A stretch of 64,000 nucleotides of DNA, taken from Selenihalanaerobacter shriftii. GTDB taxonomy: Bacteria; Bacillota; Halanaerobiia; Halobacteroidales; Acetohalobiaceae. Positions within the stretch are counted from its first letter, which is position 1. The number at the start of each line of letters is the position of its first letter. Below, in pieces: positions 7,646 through 17,300 of this stretch. Under the pieces are notes generated by a model. That model had not been told where the DNA came from and searched no databases. It saw nothing but the letters and a program-made list of their open reading frames with translations. The stretch spans positions 2,563-66,562 of the forward strand of contig NZ_FUWM01000016.1 of assembly GCF_900167185.1 (NCBI RefSeq), in the 5' to 3' direction. The translations under genes and the position numbers were made by a program.

Positions 7646-9133
7646 ATGGCAGAAGAAGTATTAACATTAGATAAACTAGAATCCCACTTATGGGAATCAG
7701 CTAATATTCTAAGAGGAAGTATTGATTCATCCGATTATAAGAATTACATATTTGGTATGTTGTTTCTTAAGCGGTTAAGTGATGTATTTGAAGAAGAGTG
7801 TGAAAAAGTTAGTGAAGAGTATGGTGAAGAATTCGCAGATGATCCAGACTTTCATGATTTTTATGTACCTGAACGAGCTAGGTGGGAGAACATACAACAA
7901 GTTAGTCAAGATATCGGGGCAGCACTAAATAAAGCTTTTGAAGTTTTAGAAGAAGAGAATGAATTATTAGAAGGAGTATTAGTTAGTATAGACTTTAATG
8001 ATAAAGAGAGATTGCCTGATCATGTTTTAGATGAGTTAGTTCAGCATTTTTCTCAATATAGATTAAGAAATGAAGATTTAGAAGATCCAGATCTATTAGG
8101 TAGAGCTTATGAATATTTAATTAGACAATTTGCAGACGATGCAGGTAAGAAAGGTGGAGAGTTTTATACACCTCGTCAAGTAGTAAGATTATTAGTAGAA
8201 ATTCTTGACCCTCGACCTGATATGAGAGTTTATGACCCATGTTGTGGTTCAGGAGGAATGCTAGTGTATTCAGCAGATCATTTACAAGAAGAAGGTTTCG
8301 ATGTTTCGGAGATAAGTCTATTTGGACAAGAGAAGAACTTAAATACATGGGCTATCTGTAAGATGAATATGTTATTACATGGTTTATATGATGCTAAGAT
8401 TGAAAAAGGCGATACCATGCGAGAGCCTCAGTTCGTAGATGGAGGTAGATTGCGACAGTTTGATCGAGTTATTGCTAATCCAATGTGGAATCAGAGTGAA
8501 TGGAGTAAGAATTATCTAAAGGATGCGGAGCCATATGGCAGAATGAAGTATGGTTATCCACCAAAAAATTCAGCAGACTGGGCTTGGATTCAACATATGT
8601 TAACTAGTGCTAATGTAGAAGGTAAAATAGGAGTAGTCTTAGATAATGGAGTTCTATTCCGTAGCCGTTCGGAAGGTAAGATCAGAAAGAAAGTATTACA
8701 GGATGACTTAATCGAAGCAGTAATTGCATTGCCGTCTAACTTATTCTATAATACTTCTTCGCCAGGTTGTATTTTAATTTTAAATAAAAATAAACCTGAG
8801 GAAAGAGAAGGAAAAGTATTATTTGTCTATGCGGAAGAGGACTATGAAGAAGGTAGTAATCAGAACTTTTTACGAGATGAAGATTTAGCTAAAATATTAG
8901 ATACTTATCACGACTTTGGAGATATAGAGAAGTATTGTAGAGTAGTTGATTTAGAAGAAATTGAAAGAAATGACTTCAACTTAAATGTACCTCGGTATGT
9001 AGATACAACTGAACCAGAAGAACCAGTTGATATTAATGAAGTATTAAGTAATCTTAGTCAGTTAGAAAATGAATATGAAGAGATTGAAAATGAGTTAAAT
9101 GGTTACTTGAGAGAGTTGGGATATGATGGGTAA
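7646..9133 (+). CDS. hsdM: Type I restriction-modification methyltransferase subunit
   Basis: This 495-residue HsdM has the N-terminal helical domain ([17 protein letters not shown]) and an N6-adenine methylase core. That core contains a SAM-binding motif ([11 protein letters not shown], about residue 195) and a motif IV of form NPMW (ANPMWNQ, about 279) in place of the common NPPF. It modifies adenines in the target set by HsdS and is also part of the restriction complex. The start follows AAAGGAGAG. It overlaps hsdS by 11 bases, which suggests translational coupling. Length and motifs look intact. Confidence 0.95.
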   Translation: MAEEVLTLDKLESHLWESANILRGSIDSSDYKNYIFGMLFLKRLSDVFEEECEKVSEEYGEEFADDPDFHDFYVPERARWENIQQVSQDIGAALNKAFEVLEEENELLEGVLVSIDFNDKERLPDHVLDELVQHFSQYRLRNEDLEDPDLLGRAYEYLIRQFADDAGKKGGEFYTPRQVVRLLVEILDPRPDMRVYDPCCGSGGMLVYSADHLQEEGFDVSEISLFGQEKNLNTWAICKMNMLLHGLYDAKIEKGDTMREPQFVDGGRLRQFDRVIANPMWNQSEWSKNYLKDAEPYGRMKYGYPPKNSADWAWIQHMLTSANVEGKIGVVLDNGVLFRSRSEGKIRKKVLQDDLIEAVIALPSNLFYNTSSPGCILILNKNKPEEREGKVLFVYAEEDYEEGSNQNFLRDEDLAKILDTYHDFGDIEKYCRVVDLEEIERNDFNLNVPRYVDTTEPEEPVDINEVLSNLSQLENEYEEIENELNGYLRELGYDG

Positions 9134-10454
9134 CGAAGTTAGGAAAGGATATAAAGAAGTTAGGATTGGCCCCAAAAAATTAGAAATTCCTAGAGAATGG
9201 AAAGTAAGTACTATAGAAGATATTTGTGAAACATATGCTGGAGGAACTCCTAGGCGTTCTAATGAAGAATATTATGAGGGAAATATTCCTTGGGTTAAAT
9301 CTGGAGAGTTGAATCAAAATTATATTGATGAAATAGAAGAATGTATTACTCAAAAAGGTCTAGAAAATAGTAGTGCGAAATGGGTACCAAGTAATAATGT
9401 TTTAGTAGCTATGTATGGGGCTACAGCTGGGCAAGTAGGATTTTTAAGGACAAAAGCCACAACAAATCAAGCGGTATTAGCTCTTTTACCTAAAGATAAT
9501 TTGTGTCAACCTTTATTCTTATATCAAACTCTTTCTTTAAATATGAATATTTTAGTTGCTCAGAGAACTCAAGGTTCAGGACAACAGAATCTTAATCAAA
9601 CATTAATAAGAGAAATGGAGATTCCATTACCCCCTTCAGAGGAACAGAAGAAAATAGCAACTATTCTATCTTCAGTAGATAAAGCAATAGAGAAGACAGA
9701 TGAGATAATTGATGAAACTAAGAGATTAAAGAAAGGATTAATGCAAGAGTTATTGATTAAAGGAATTGATCATGAAGAGTTTAAGGAAGTGAAGATTGGG
9801 CCTAAAGAAATTAAAATACCAATAGAATGGGAATTATATAATTTAAATCAGATTTGTGAAATTTCAGGAGGATATGCATTTAAAAGCAAAAAATTTATAG
9901 AAGATAAATGTGATAAAAGTTATCAAGTGATTCGTATGGGAAATGTAAAAATGAGTTTTCTTGATATTAATAAAAATCCAGTTTATCTACATGAAGATAA
10001 ACTTTCTGAAAGAGCATATAACTATCTTTTAAAGAAAAGAGATATTTTGATTACTTTAACTGGAACCGTAAGTAAAAGAGATTATGGAAATGTAGTAATA
10101 ATAGAAGAAGGGGATAAGTATCTTCTTAATCAAAGAATTGGACACATTCAAGTTAATGATGATAGAGTTGATAATAGATATTGCTATTATTATTTGCAGA
10201 CTAAAGTATTTAGAGACCGATTTTTCCTAGATGGGAAAGGTGGTACTGGTAAACAGGAAAATATTAGCATAAATGATGTTAAAAATATGGAAATTCCATT
10301 ACCTCCTATTAAGGAGCAGAAAAGAATAGCAAAGATTTTATCATTTGTAGAAAATAAAATTAATAAGAGACAAGAATATAAAGAAAGTCTAGAACAGCTT
10401 AAAAAAGGATTAATGCAAAAGCTATTAACGGGTGAAGTTAGAGTAGAGTGCTAG
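9123..10454 (+). CDS. hsdS: Type I restriction-modification specificity subunit
   Basis: This 443-residue HsdS has two target-recognition domains separated by conserved coiled-coil spacers. Each half begins with a related phrase ([32 protein letters not shown]). Each ends with an IPLPP-x-EEQK/KEQK motif followed by a long helix ([28 protein letters not shown]) and KKGLMQ. Each domain should read one half of a bipartite site, but the site cannot be told from sequence. ATG codons at 9123 and 9126 are both possible starts. No second specificity gene or inverted recombination site was seen, so phase variation is unlikely here. Confidence 0.95.
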   Translation: MMGNEVRKGYKEVRIGPKKLEIPREWKVSTIEDICETYAGGTPRRSNEEYYEGNIPWVKSGELNQNYIDEIEECITQKGLENSSAKWVPSNNVLVAMYGATAGQVGFLRTKATTNQAVLALLPKDNLCQPLFLYQTLSLNMNILVAQRTQGSGQQNLNQTLIREMEIPLPPSEEQKKIATILSSVDKAIEKTDEIIDETKRLKKGLMQELLIKGIDHEEFKEVKIGPKEIKIPIEWELYNLNQICEISGGYAFKSKKFIEDKCDKSYQVIRMGNVKMSFLDINKNPVYLHEDKLSERAYNYLLKKRDILITLTGTVSKRDYGNVVIIEEGDKYLLNQRIGHIQVNDDRVDNRYCYYYLQTKVFRDRFFLDGKGGTGKQENISINDVKNMEIPLPPIKEQKRIAKILSFVENKINKRQEYKESLEQLKKGLMQKLLTGEVRVEC

Positions 10455-10533
10455 TGAGTATTATAGTTGTTAGTATGTAGTTTGAACAATCAGAAGTATA
10501 TTATTTTAGATTAGAAGTTGAGGAGGAAAGACT

Positions 10534-13500
10534 ATGGCTAAAAACTGGGATGAATATCATTTAGTAGAAAAGAGAGCTTTAAACTTATTCAATAAGTTAG
10601 GTTATCAAGTCTATGATGCTAATCAAGCTGATGAAATGCCTACAAGAGAATCAGAGCATGAAGTCTTATTACTAGATAGATTACGAGCTGCCATTAAACG
10701 AATTAATCCTTGGATTTCCGATAATAACTTAAATAAGGCGGTTAATGAGATAAGGCCAGCTAGAATTCAAGCTACTAACTTAATGGATGCTAATTCTACT
10801 ATTCATGAAAAGTTAGTTAAATATATTGCCCTAAAACAAGATAGAGGTAAAGGTAAGAAGAATCAAACAGTTAAGTTTATAGACTTTGATAATCCAGAGA
10901 ATAATGAATTTATAGCTTTGAATCAATATAAGGTGAAAGGTAAAGAGAATATTATTCCTGATATTGTTATCTTTATTAATGGTATTCCAGTTGGTGTAGT
11001 TGAATGTAAGAATCCTTCGACTTGCAATGAACCAGAGGAAGATGCAATTAATCAATTACGGAGATATCAAGATATTCGTTATGATAACGAAGAAGAAGGG
11101 GCAGAACAACTATTCTATACCAACCAAATCCTAGTCGCAACCTGGAAAGATTCAGCTTCCTTCTCAACTGTAGGTGCTCCAGCAAGACAATATAGAGCCT
11201 GGAAAGATCCTTATCCCTACACTAAAGAAGATATAGCAGAATTAATAGATGATAATGTTACATTACAGGATATATTATTATTTTCTATGTTTAAGAAGGA
11301 AAATCTATTAGACTTAATTCAGAACTTTATTGTCTTTGAACAAGAAGGGAACGAATTAGTTAAGAAGTTAGCTAGATATCAACAATTTAGAGCAGTTAAT
11401 AAAGCTTTAACTAATATTAAGTTAGCTGAACGATTAGAAGATAGAAACGGAACGGTCTGGCATACCCAAGGTTCAGGTAAATCACTTTCTATGTTATTTT
11501 TAGCTCTTAAGTTAAAGCGAATGGAAGAGTTAGAGAACCCTACTCTTTTAATTGTAACCGATAGAAAAGATTTAGATAATCAGATTACTGGTACCTTTCA
11601 GCGGTGTGGTTTCCCTAATCCAATTCAAGCAGATAGTGTTAAGGATTTAAAAAAACAGATTCAATTAGGTGCTGGAAAGACAATAATGACTACAGTTCAT
11701 AAGTTTCAAGAGAATGAAGATAAAAAGTATCCAGTATTGACTGAAGATGAAAATGTCTTTGTCATGGTCGATGAAGCTCATCGAACTCAATATAAAGACT
11801 TAGCCTTAAATATGAGACGAGGACTACCTAATGCTTGTTATCTAGGCTTTACAGGAACGCCAATTGACAAAAAGCAAAGGAGTACAAGACGAACCTTCGG
11901 TAATTACATAGATACCTATACTATTGAAGAGTCAGTAGCTGACGGAGCAACTTTACCTATCTTATATGAAGGGCGTTTACCTGAACAGAAAGTCGAAGGT
12001 AATAATTTAGATAAGTTATTTGATAGATATTTTACTGAATATACAGAAGAGGAAAGAAAGAAGATTAAGCAAAAATATGCTACTGCTCGGGCTATAGCAG
12101 AAGTACCACAGCGAATTGAAACTATCTGTCTCGATATAATAGAGCATTATGAAGAAAAGATTGCTCCTTTAAAAGCCCAGATAGTAACCGTTAGTAGAGA
12201 AGCAGCTGCTATCTATAAGGAAAAGATGGATAAATTGAACGGACCAGAGTCAGCTGTAATTATGAGTGGAGATAATAACGATATTCCATTAATTAAGAAA
12301 TATAATACATCACCAAGTGAGCAGAAAGATTTAATCTCTAGATTTAAAGATTTAGATGATAGTCTAAGGTTCTTAATTGTTTGTGATAAACTCTTAACAG
12401 GTTTCGATGCTCCAGTAGAGCAGGTGATGTACTTGGATAAACCGTTAAAAGAACATAATCTCTTACAAGCAATAGCAAGAGTTAATCGGAGATTCGATGA
12501 GAAAAATTACGGTTTAGTAGTAGATTATTACGGTATCTTTGATCACTTACAAGAAGCATTGGCTATCTTCAATAAAGCAGATGTAGAGAATGCAGTAACA
12601 CCTATTACAGCGGAAAAGCCAAATTTAGAACAGAGTCATAGACAGGTAATGCAGTTTTTTGAAGGGGTAGACATGGATGATTTGGAAGCATGTATTTCAC
12701 TCTTTGCAGAAGAGGATGTGAGACTAAAGTTTAAACAAGCCTTTAAAGCTTTCTCTAAAAGTATGGATATCGTGATGCCCCATCCAATAGCTGACCCTTA
12801 TCGTGATGATTTAAAGACTTTAGGTAGAATTTATAAAGCAGTTAGAAATCGTTACCGTGATAAAAGCATTAATATCAAAGGTGTTGGAGCGAAGGTTAAG
12901 GACTTAATTAATGAACATATCAAAACTGTTGATATTAAACTTCTTCATGAACCAGTCTCTATCTTAAATGAAGATAAGTTTGATCAGATCATTGAAGAGA
13001 AAGATAACGATAAGGCTAAAGCCAGTGAGATGGAACATGCAATTAAACATACGATCAGTGTTAAGATGGATGAAAACCCTGTCTTTTATCAGTCTTTAAA
13101 AGAAAGATTAGAAGAATTAATTGAAAAAAGAGTTCAAGGTAGGTTGAATTTTAAAGAAGAGATAGAAGGTTTACATGATATAATCCACGATATTAGGGAA
13201 GTAAAGAGTAAAGCAGAAAAGTTAGGTCTAAGTGAACGGGAATTTGCACTTTATGAGATATTGATTAAAAACATAGATGAGGAATCCTCCCAAGAAGTTG
13301 CAGAAAACAAAGGTAAGTATAAGATTAGTGGTGAAACTTCAACAGTCCAAGGTAATGAACAGATTAAAGAGTTAACTCAAAAATTAATGATAGAATTAGA
13401 AGATATGGCAGTCATAGACTGGCAGCGAAAGAAGCAAAGATTAAAGAAAATGAGACGTAAGATTAAATTGAATTTAGCTAAAAAGAAGAAATTTAAATCT

Positions 13501-13554
13501 AAACTGAAGGGTTTAACTACTCAAATAATGAAATTAGCCAAAAATATATTATAA
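10534..13554 (+). CDS. hsdR: Type I restriction endonuclease subunit
   Basis: This 1006-residue HsdR contains, in order, the RecB-like nuclease motif (DIVIFINGIPVGVVECKNP, about 150-170), Walker A (HTQGSGKS, about 309), the DEAH box (MVDEAHRTQ) and SF2 motif III (GFTGTP). A C-terminal helicase half (LLTGFDAP, QAIARVNR) and a basic helical tail that binds HsdM follow. It translocates DNA and cuts unmodified targets. It lies 79 bases after hsdS with its own GAGGAGG Shine-Dalgarno and is probably in the same operon. All key motifs are present, so the system appears functional. Confidence 0.95.
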   Translation: MAKNWDEYHLVEKRALNLFNKLGYQVYDANQADEMPTRESEHEVLLLDRLRAAIKRINPWISDNNLNKAVNEIRPARIQATNLMDANSTIHEKLVKYIALKQDRGKGKKNQTVKFIDFDNPENNEFIALNQYKVKGKENIIPDIVIFINGIPVGVVECKNPSTCNEPEEDAINQLRRYQDIRYDNEEEGAEQLFYTNQILVATWKDSASFSTVGAPARQYRAWKDPYPYTKEDIAELIDDNVTLQDILLFSMFKKENLLDLIQNFIVFEQEGNELVKKLARYQQFRAVNKALTNIKLAERLEDRNGTVWHTQGSGKSLSMLFLALKLKRMEELENPTLLIVTDRKDLDNQITGTFQRCGFPNPIQADSVKDLKKQIQLGAGKTIMTTVHKFQENEDKKYPVLTEDENVFVMVDEAHRTQYKDLALNMRRGLPNACYLGFTGTPIDKKQRSTRRTFGNYIDTYTIEESVADGATLPILYEGRLPEQKVEGNNLDKLFDRYFTEYTEEERKKIKQKYATARAIAEVPQRIETICLDIIEHYEEKIAPLKAQIVTVSREAAAIYKEKMDKLNGPESAVIMSGDNNDIPLIKKYNTSPSEQKDLISRFKDLDDSLRFLIVCDKLLTGFDAPVEQVMYLDKPLKEHNLLQAIARVNRRFDEKNYGLVVDYYGIFDHLQEALAIFNKADVENAVTPITAEKPNLEQSHRQVMQFFEGVDMDDLEACISLFAEEDVRLKFKQAFKAFSKSMDIVMPHPIADPYRDDLKTLGRIYKAVRNRYRDKSINIKGVGAKVKDLINEHIKTVDIKLLHEPVSILNEDKFDQIIEEKDNDKAKASEMEHAIKHTISVKMDENPVFYQSLKERLEELIEKRVQGRLNFKEEIEGLHDIIHDIREVKSKAEKLGLSEREFALYEILIKNIDEESSQEVAENKGKYKISGETSTVQGNEQIKELTQKLMIELEDMAVIDWQRKKQRLKKMRRKIKLNLAKKKKFKSKLKGLTTQIMKLAKNIL

Positions 13555-13622
13555 AGATTAGATTGAGACTTGTCTAGATTGAAAACAGTTGATAGTTAAA
13601 AATATTATTACGGAGGATTACT

Positions 13623-14264
13623 ATGAAAGTTACTGATCTAACACATGTTATTTATTCAGATATGCCAGTTTTCCCAGGGACTGAACAACCAGTTTTTAAA
13701 AAAGCAAATACATTGAAGAATGATGGTTTCCAAGAAAATAAAATCACTATGTACTCACATACAGGTACACATATAGATGCACCTGCCCATATGTTGAGTA
13801 ATGGACTCTATTTAGACGATTTAGATGTAGAGCATTTTATTGGGAAGGCTACTATTCTTGACTTTTCAAATGAAAAGATATCACTAATAGATCTTAATAC
13901 ATTAAAACCTTATGAAGAAAAAATAAGAAATGTAGAATTCATTATAATAAAGACAGGTTGGAGTGATTATTGGGGTGATGAAAAATACTATAAAGATTTT
14001 CCTTCTTTGAGTGAGAAAGCAGCCGAATGGTTGTTAGAATTTGATTTAAAAGGTATTGGCATTGATGCTATTTCAATTGATGATATAAACTCAACTACAT
14101 TTGAAGTTCATAAAATATTATTGTCAAAAGAGATTATAATTATTGAAAATCTCACAAATTTAGATTCTATTAGTAAGGAATATTTTACTTTAAGTATTAT
14201 GCCATTGAAAAATAAAAAAGCTGATGGTTCACCAGTAAGAGCTATTTCTATAGAAAACATATAG
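13623..14264 (+). CDS. Cyclase-family (kynurenine formamidase-like) hydrolase
   Basis: This 213-residue protein of the PF04199 cyclase family has the metal-binding motif HTGTHIDAPAHM at about residues 41-52. Further conserved turns follow (TGWSDYW, GIGIDAISIDD). Family members are metal-dependent amidohydrolases such as kynurenine formamidase or isatin hydrolase. The substrate is unknown. No tryptophan catabolic genes are nearby, so the kynurenine role is not supported by context. It follows hsdR by 68 bases with a GGAGG ribosome site and may be read from the same transcript. Confidence 0.85.
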   Translation: MKVTDLTHVIYSDMPVFPGTEQPVFKKANTLKNDGFQENKITMYSHTGTHIDAPAHMLSNGLYLDDLDVEHFIGKATILDFSNEKISLIDLNTLKPYEEKIRNVEFIIIKTGWSDYWGDEKYYKDFPSLSEKAAEWLLEFDLKGIGIDAISIDDINSTTFEVHKILLSKEIIIIENLTNLDSISKEYFTLSIMPLKNKKADGSPVRAISIENI

Positions 14265-14343
14265 CAAATTTAATTTAAACTTTATATCAAGTAATTTTAA
14301 TAGTCATTATGATAATAGTAATTACAAAAGCAAAAGTAAAGGT

Positions 14344-15075
14344 GTGATAGCCGTGGAAATTATTGAATTTGGTAATAGCACAATAGAATATGAAGTAATT
14401 AAAAGTAGTAGGAAAACAATTGGGTTTGAAGTTAATCCAGAAAAAGGGGTACTCATTAGGTCACCAAAGAACTTATCATCACACCAGATAAAAGAGATGG
14501 TTAAGAAAAAAGCAGGATGGATTTTAGAGAAACAAGAAAAGTTAAATGAAGTCAAGTCTAAGCCAGTTCCTAAGGAATTTATGAGTGGAGAAAAATTACC
14601 GTATTTAGGTAGAAGATATAGGTTGAAGGTTACTACTAAAGATATCCAAGGGGTATCATTAAGACTATATCAAGGTAAGTTTCAGATAGAAGTTAGTAAT
14701 AAAATCACTAAAGAAGATAGAAGAGAATTAATCCATCAAGAGGTAATTAATTGGTATAAAAAACATGCAGCTACTAAATTAGAAGAAAGAGTTAATAAAT
14801 ACAAGAAGCAAGTAGGTAAAGAACCTGCTAAAATTAAGATTAAGGAACAGAAGAAACGTTGGGGGAGTTGTAGTAGTCTAGGTAATCTCAATTTTAATTG
14901 GAAGATTATCATGGCTCCAATGTCTGTAGTAGATTACATAGTAGTTCATGAATTAGCACATTTAAAGTACCCAAATCATTCTAAGGATTTTTGGGATTTA
15001 GTAGGAACGATAATACCGAATTATAAGGAAAAGCAAGAATGGTTAAGGATTAATGGGAAACAGTTAAATATATAA
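14344..15075 (+). CDS. YgjP-like zinc metallopeptidase (DUF45)
   Basis: This 243-residue protein has the zinc site HELAHLKYPNHSKDFW (about 198-213): HExxH plus a third histidine. The SCSSLGNLNFNW segment before it is typical of the YgjP/DUF45 family (PF01863). Genes of this family are often found next to type I restriction genes, as here. Their cellular substrate is not well established. GTG codons at 14344 and 14353 are both possible starts, and the AAAGGTG sequence fits the second slightly better. Confidence 0.85.
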   Translation: MIAVEIIEFGNSTIEYEVIKSSRKTIGFEVNPEKGVLIRSPKNLSSHQIKEMVKKKAGWILEKQEKLNEVKSKPVPKEFMSGEKLPYLGRRYRLKVTTKDIQGVSLRLYQGKFQIEVSNKITKEDRRELIHQEVINWYKKHAATKLEERVNKYKKQVGKEPAKIKIKEQKKRWGSCSSLGNLNFNWKIIMAPMSVVDYIVVHELAHLKYPNHSKDFWDLVGTIIPNYKEKQEWLRINGKQLNI

Positions 15076-15255
15076 AGGTTATAACCAATTTTAAAAAGTA
15101 TATTACCTAACATAATACTGAATCATTCCTCCTGACAGATTAAGAGCTTTTAAGTTCAACAGAGCTTATATTAAAAGGTTTACAGAAAAACGAGAGAATA
15201 TACCTAGTTTAAATAAAATTATAAAAAATTGACATGATCCTCTGTTTTTCTAAAG

Positions 15256-15284
15256 TTTACCTTAAGATAAAAGTATGATATAAT
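15256..15284 (+). promoter_or_regulatory. Sigma-A-type promoter for the MNT/HEPN pair
   Basis: TTTACC (15256-15261), a 17-base spacer and TATAAT (15279-15284) lie 30 bases upstream of the first gene of the pair. Confidence 0.65.
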
Positions 15285-15314
15285 GAAACTATAATTTAGA
15301 AAGAAGGTGGTAAT

Positions 15315-15629
15315 ATGATTTCTGAAACGGAATTGAGGTCATTAACTAATAAGATATCACAGATAATAGATATCAAGAAGATAATCTTATTTGGTTCGTA
15401 TGCCACTGGTAATTCAGATGAAGAAAGTGATGTTGATTTATGTATTATAACTGATGAAGAGAAAAGAAAGTTAGATATTATGCGGGAAATAAGAAAAAAT
15501 TTATCGACGATAACAGATTATCCACTTGATTTATTAGTATATAAAGAGGATGAATTTTATCAAAAAGCTAATTTAAAAAATAGCTTTGAACATCAGATTA
15601 TGGAAGAAGGATCTGATTTATATGAATAG
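15315..15629 (+). CDS. MNT-type nucleotidyltransferase antitoxin
   Basis: This 104-residue minimal nucleotidyltransferase has the motif GSYATGNSDEESDVDL (about 27-42), giving GSxxxG and the DxD metal pair, and a later acidic residue in YPLDLLVY. In MntA-HepT systems this protein AMPylates the HEPN toxin and neutralises it. It overlaps the next gene by 8 bases and has its own promoter, as expected for a toxin-antitoxin operon. Its start follows AAGAAGGTGG. Confidence 0.85.
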   Translation: MISETELRSLTNKISQIIDIKKIILFGSYATGNSDEESDVDLCIITDEEKRKLDIMREIRKNLSTITDYPLDLLVYKEDEFYQKANLKNSFEHQIMEEGSDLYE

Positions 15630-16005
15630 TAATGACATGATGCAAGAATGGTTTACAATAGCAGAGAAAGATTTAAAATCTGCTCAATTTTTAAAAGGTA
15701 TGCATCCAACTCCATTAGAAATAATTTGTTATCATTGTCAGCAAAGTGTAGAAAAATATTTAAAAGGCTATATGGCTCTTCAAAATGAAAAAATAGTTAG
15801 AACTCATGATTTGCTTGTTTTAAATAAAAAATGTAGAAAATATAATAGTGATTTTTCAGAGATTGAGGATGAATGTTTACGATTAACTGATTATGGAGTC
15901 AATGTTAGATACCCTTTTCACTTTGAATTAACTTTGGAGGATGTGGAATTAGCTATAAAAGACGCTATTACTATTAAAGAATTTATCTTAGATAAAGTAG
16001 AATAA
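15622..16005 (+). CDS. HEPN-domain toxin partner (HepT-like)
   Basis: This protein of about 127 residues is of the HEPN family that accompanies MNT proteins (EWFTIAEKDLKSAQFLK, YHCQQSVEKYLKGYMAL, HDLLVL). The C-terminal segment RYPFHF carries the arginine and histidine in a spacing slightly shorter than the common R-x4-6-H, so RNase activity is not certain. The ATG at 15622 has GAAGAAGG upstream and overlaps the MNT gene. An earlier in-frame ATG at 15586 is unlikely. A terminator follows. The last codons are copied near 50.08 kb as part of a duplication. Confidence 0.8.
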   Translation: MNSNDMMQEWFTIAEKDLKSAQFLKGMHPTPLEIICYHCQQSVEKYLKGYMALQNEKIVRTHDLLVLNKKCRKYNSDFSEIEDECLRLTDYGVNVRYPFHFELTLEDVELAIKDAITIKEFILDKVE

Positions 16006-16014
16006 CTATTATCA

Positions 16015-16045
16015 AACCAGCTAATTATTAGCTGGTTTTTTATTA
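16015..16045 (+). terminator. Terminator of the MNT/HEPN operon
   Basis: AACCAGCTAA (16015-16024) and TTAGCTGGTT (16028-16037) form a perfect 10-bp stem followed by TTTTATT. Confidence 0.85.
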
Positions 16046-16052
16046 TGCTTAA

Positions 16053-16082
16053 TATAAAAAGTCTCCTTGTTTCCAAGGAGAC
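16053..16082 (-). terminator. Terminator of the DUF2680 gene (repeated element)
   Basis: GTCTCCTTG (16061-16069) and CAAGGAGAC (16074-16082) form a 9-bp stem with a T5 tract on the minus strand. The same hairpin and about 50 flanking bases recur near 27.1 and 50.14 kb. Confidence 0.85.
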
Positions 16083-16159
16083 TAACTTCCTTATATAAAA
16101 TGGGGTTCTATATAAAGGGAAGGGGAAATTAAATTATATAATGAAGTTTGAAAAGTTAA

Positions 16160-16477
16160 TTACCAGCCACCATGCATCATGCCAGGGCCATAACCACCCA
16201 TCATACCTGGTCCTCCACAAGGCATACCATATGCTCCATAACCAGCATTACCATACTGCTCTGAGTATTCTTTCATATATTCTAATCTATCTAACATATA
16301 ATCTGCTTGTTTTTGTGTAATTGCTCCATCATCTAATTGTTGTTGGATATATTCCTTTTGTGCCTTATACTGTGCTTCATAGTCACCATTACCTAATCCA
16401 AAACCATGTGCCATAGCCATTGTTCCTAAAGATAAGACTAATGCTAATACCGTTATTACTATTACTGTTTTTTTCAT
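16160..16477 (-). CDS. Secreted DUF2680-like Met/Gly-rich protein, copy A
   Basis: This protein of about 105 residues has a clear signal peptide (MKKTVIVITVLALVLSLG, cleavage probably after AMA). A helical segment with DDGAITQKQADYMLDRLE resembles the DUF2680/YckD motif. The C-terminal tail is rich in glycine and methionine (MMGGYGPGMMHGGW) with one cysteine. The tail could bind metal, perhaps copper, but this is a guess. The ATG at 16477 is preferred because GAGGAG lies at the right distance; an upstream GTG would overlap it. A paralogue lies at 50238-50597. Confidence 0.75.
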   Translation of the reverse strand: MKKTVIVITVLALVLSLGTMAMAHGFGLGNGDYEAQYKAQKEYIQQQLDDGAITQKQADYMLDRLEYMKEYSEQYGNAGYGAYGMPCGGPGMMGGYGPGMMHGGW

Positions 16478-16565
16478 GTGAATCACTCCTCATTTAATTT
16501 TTTATGTACGGCCCCTTTGACCTTACAAATATATAATATAGGTTAAATATGAAGAGATAATGAAA

Positions 16566-17214
16566 ATAATATGAAAAGAATGTGAAAATTATATTTGTAT
16601 TTGATGTACATTATTAGCTAACAAAAAAACTAGACTTTAAGAGCAAAAGTGGTGACTTAGCATATGGGACAAATGTAATTTTTTGTTGTTTATTTTATAT
16701 TTTAAAGGAATTATGAATCAAATATGTAAATTATAACAGTATACGACAAAATTTAATATTAATTATTTTAAAATTTAGTGCTAATAGTTTTTAGCTTAGG
16801 ATAAGAAGAATGTGGAATTCAAATTAATAACGTGCAAAAATTATTTACATGAAGAAGTCTACTCAGTTATTTAATACATTTGAACTTATAACAAAAAATT
16901 ATTATTTATATTACAATATTATTTCAGTTATTAATTGAATAATTAAAGTATAAAATGATAATTTTATTTATTGGCAAGTGGGGGGTTATAGATTGTTTGT
17001 AAATATATTATGTTGAGTAATTAAAATTAGTATTAAATTGTCCATGAAATGTTAATGAAATAAAATATAATTAGATTTATGGGGAAATAGCAAAGAAAAT
17101 GAAGGAATAACTCGATAAATATCTAAATATAATTAATGGATAATAGTTATATAGGGTTAGGGGGTATAGGTAAATTGCTTTGATTCAATTACAATAATTA
17201 ACTAAGAATTTTTA
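16566..17214. other. AT-rich stretch without a gene
   Basis: No ORF with coding character was found. At 16636-16660 a short remnant matches the sdpI terminator region. The rest is AT-rich spacer upstream of a chemoreceptor gene. Confidence 0.5.
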
Positions 17215-17247
17215 ATATTAAAATGATAATGAGTTTCATTTTAATAT
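17215..17247. promoter_or_regulatory. Perfect inverted repeat, possible operator
   Basis: ATATTAAAATGA (17215-17226) and TCATTTTAATAT (17236-17247) form a perfect 12-base inverted repeat around TAATGAGTT. The core TGATAATGAGTTTCA resembles a Fur box. It lies 53 bases upstream of a chemoreceptor start, where a repressor could act. It could also simply be a hairpin. Confidence 0.4.
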
Positions 17248-17300
17248 ATTATGATGATTTTTATTGATGAAATATTTTATTAATTAAGGAGAGGATAATA

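Larger units (their letters stand above)
15993..16560. repeat. Duplicated segment, copy A
   Basis: This stretch, from the last hepT codons through two terminators and the DUF2680 gene to its upstream region, is closely repeated at about 50.08-50.69 kb. A short part of it (terminator and about 50 bases) is also at 27.1 kb. At 16640, just outside, GAGCAAAAGTGGTGA matches the terminator downstream of sdpI at 28245, which suggests a lost sdpI copy here. Confidence 0.85.

Noticed and set aside
9123-10454. Phase-variable hsdS inversion locus
   Set aside because: Only one specificity gene is present, and no silent partial hsdS, recombinase or inverted repeats were found nearby.
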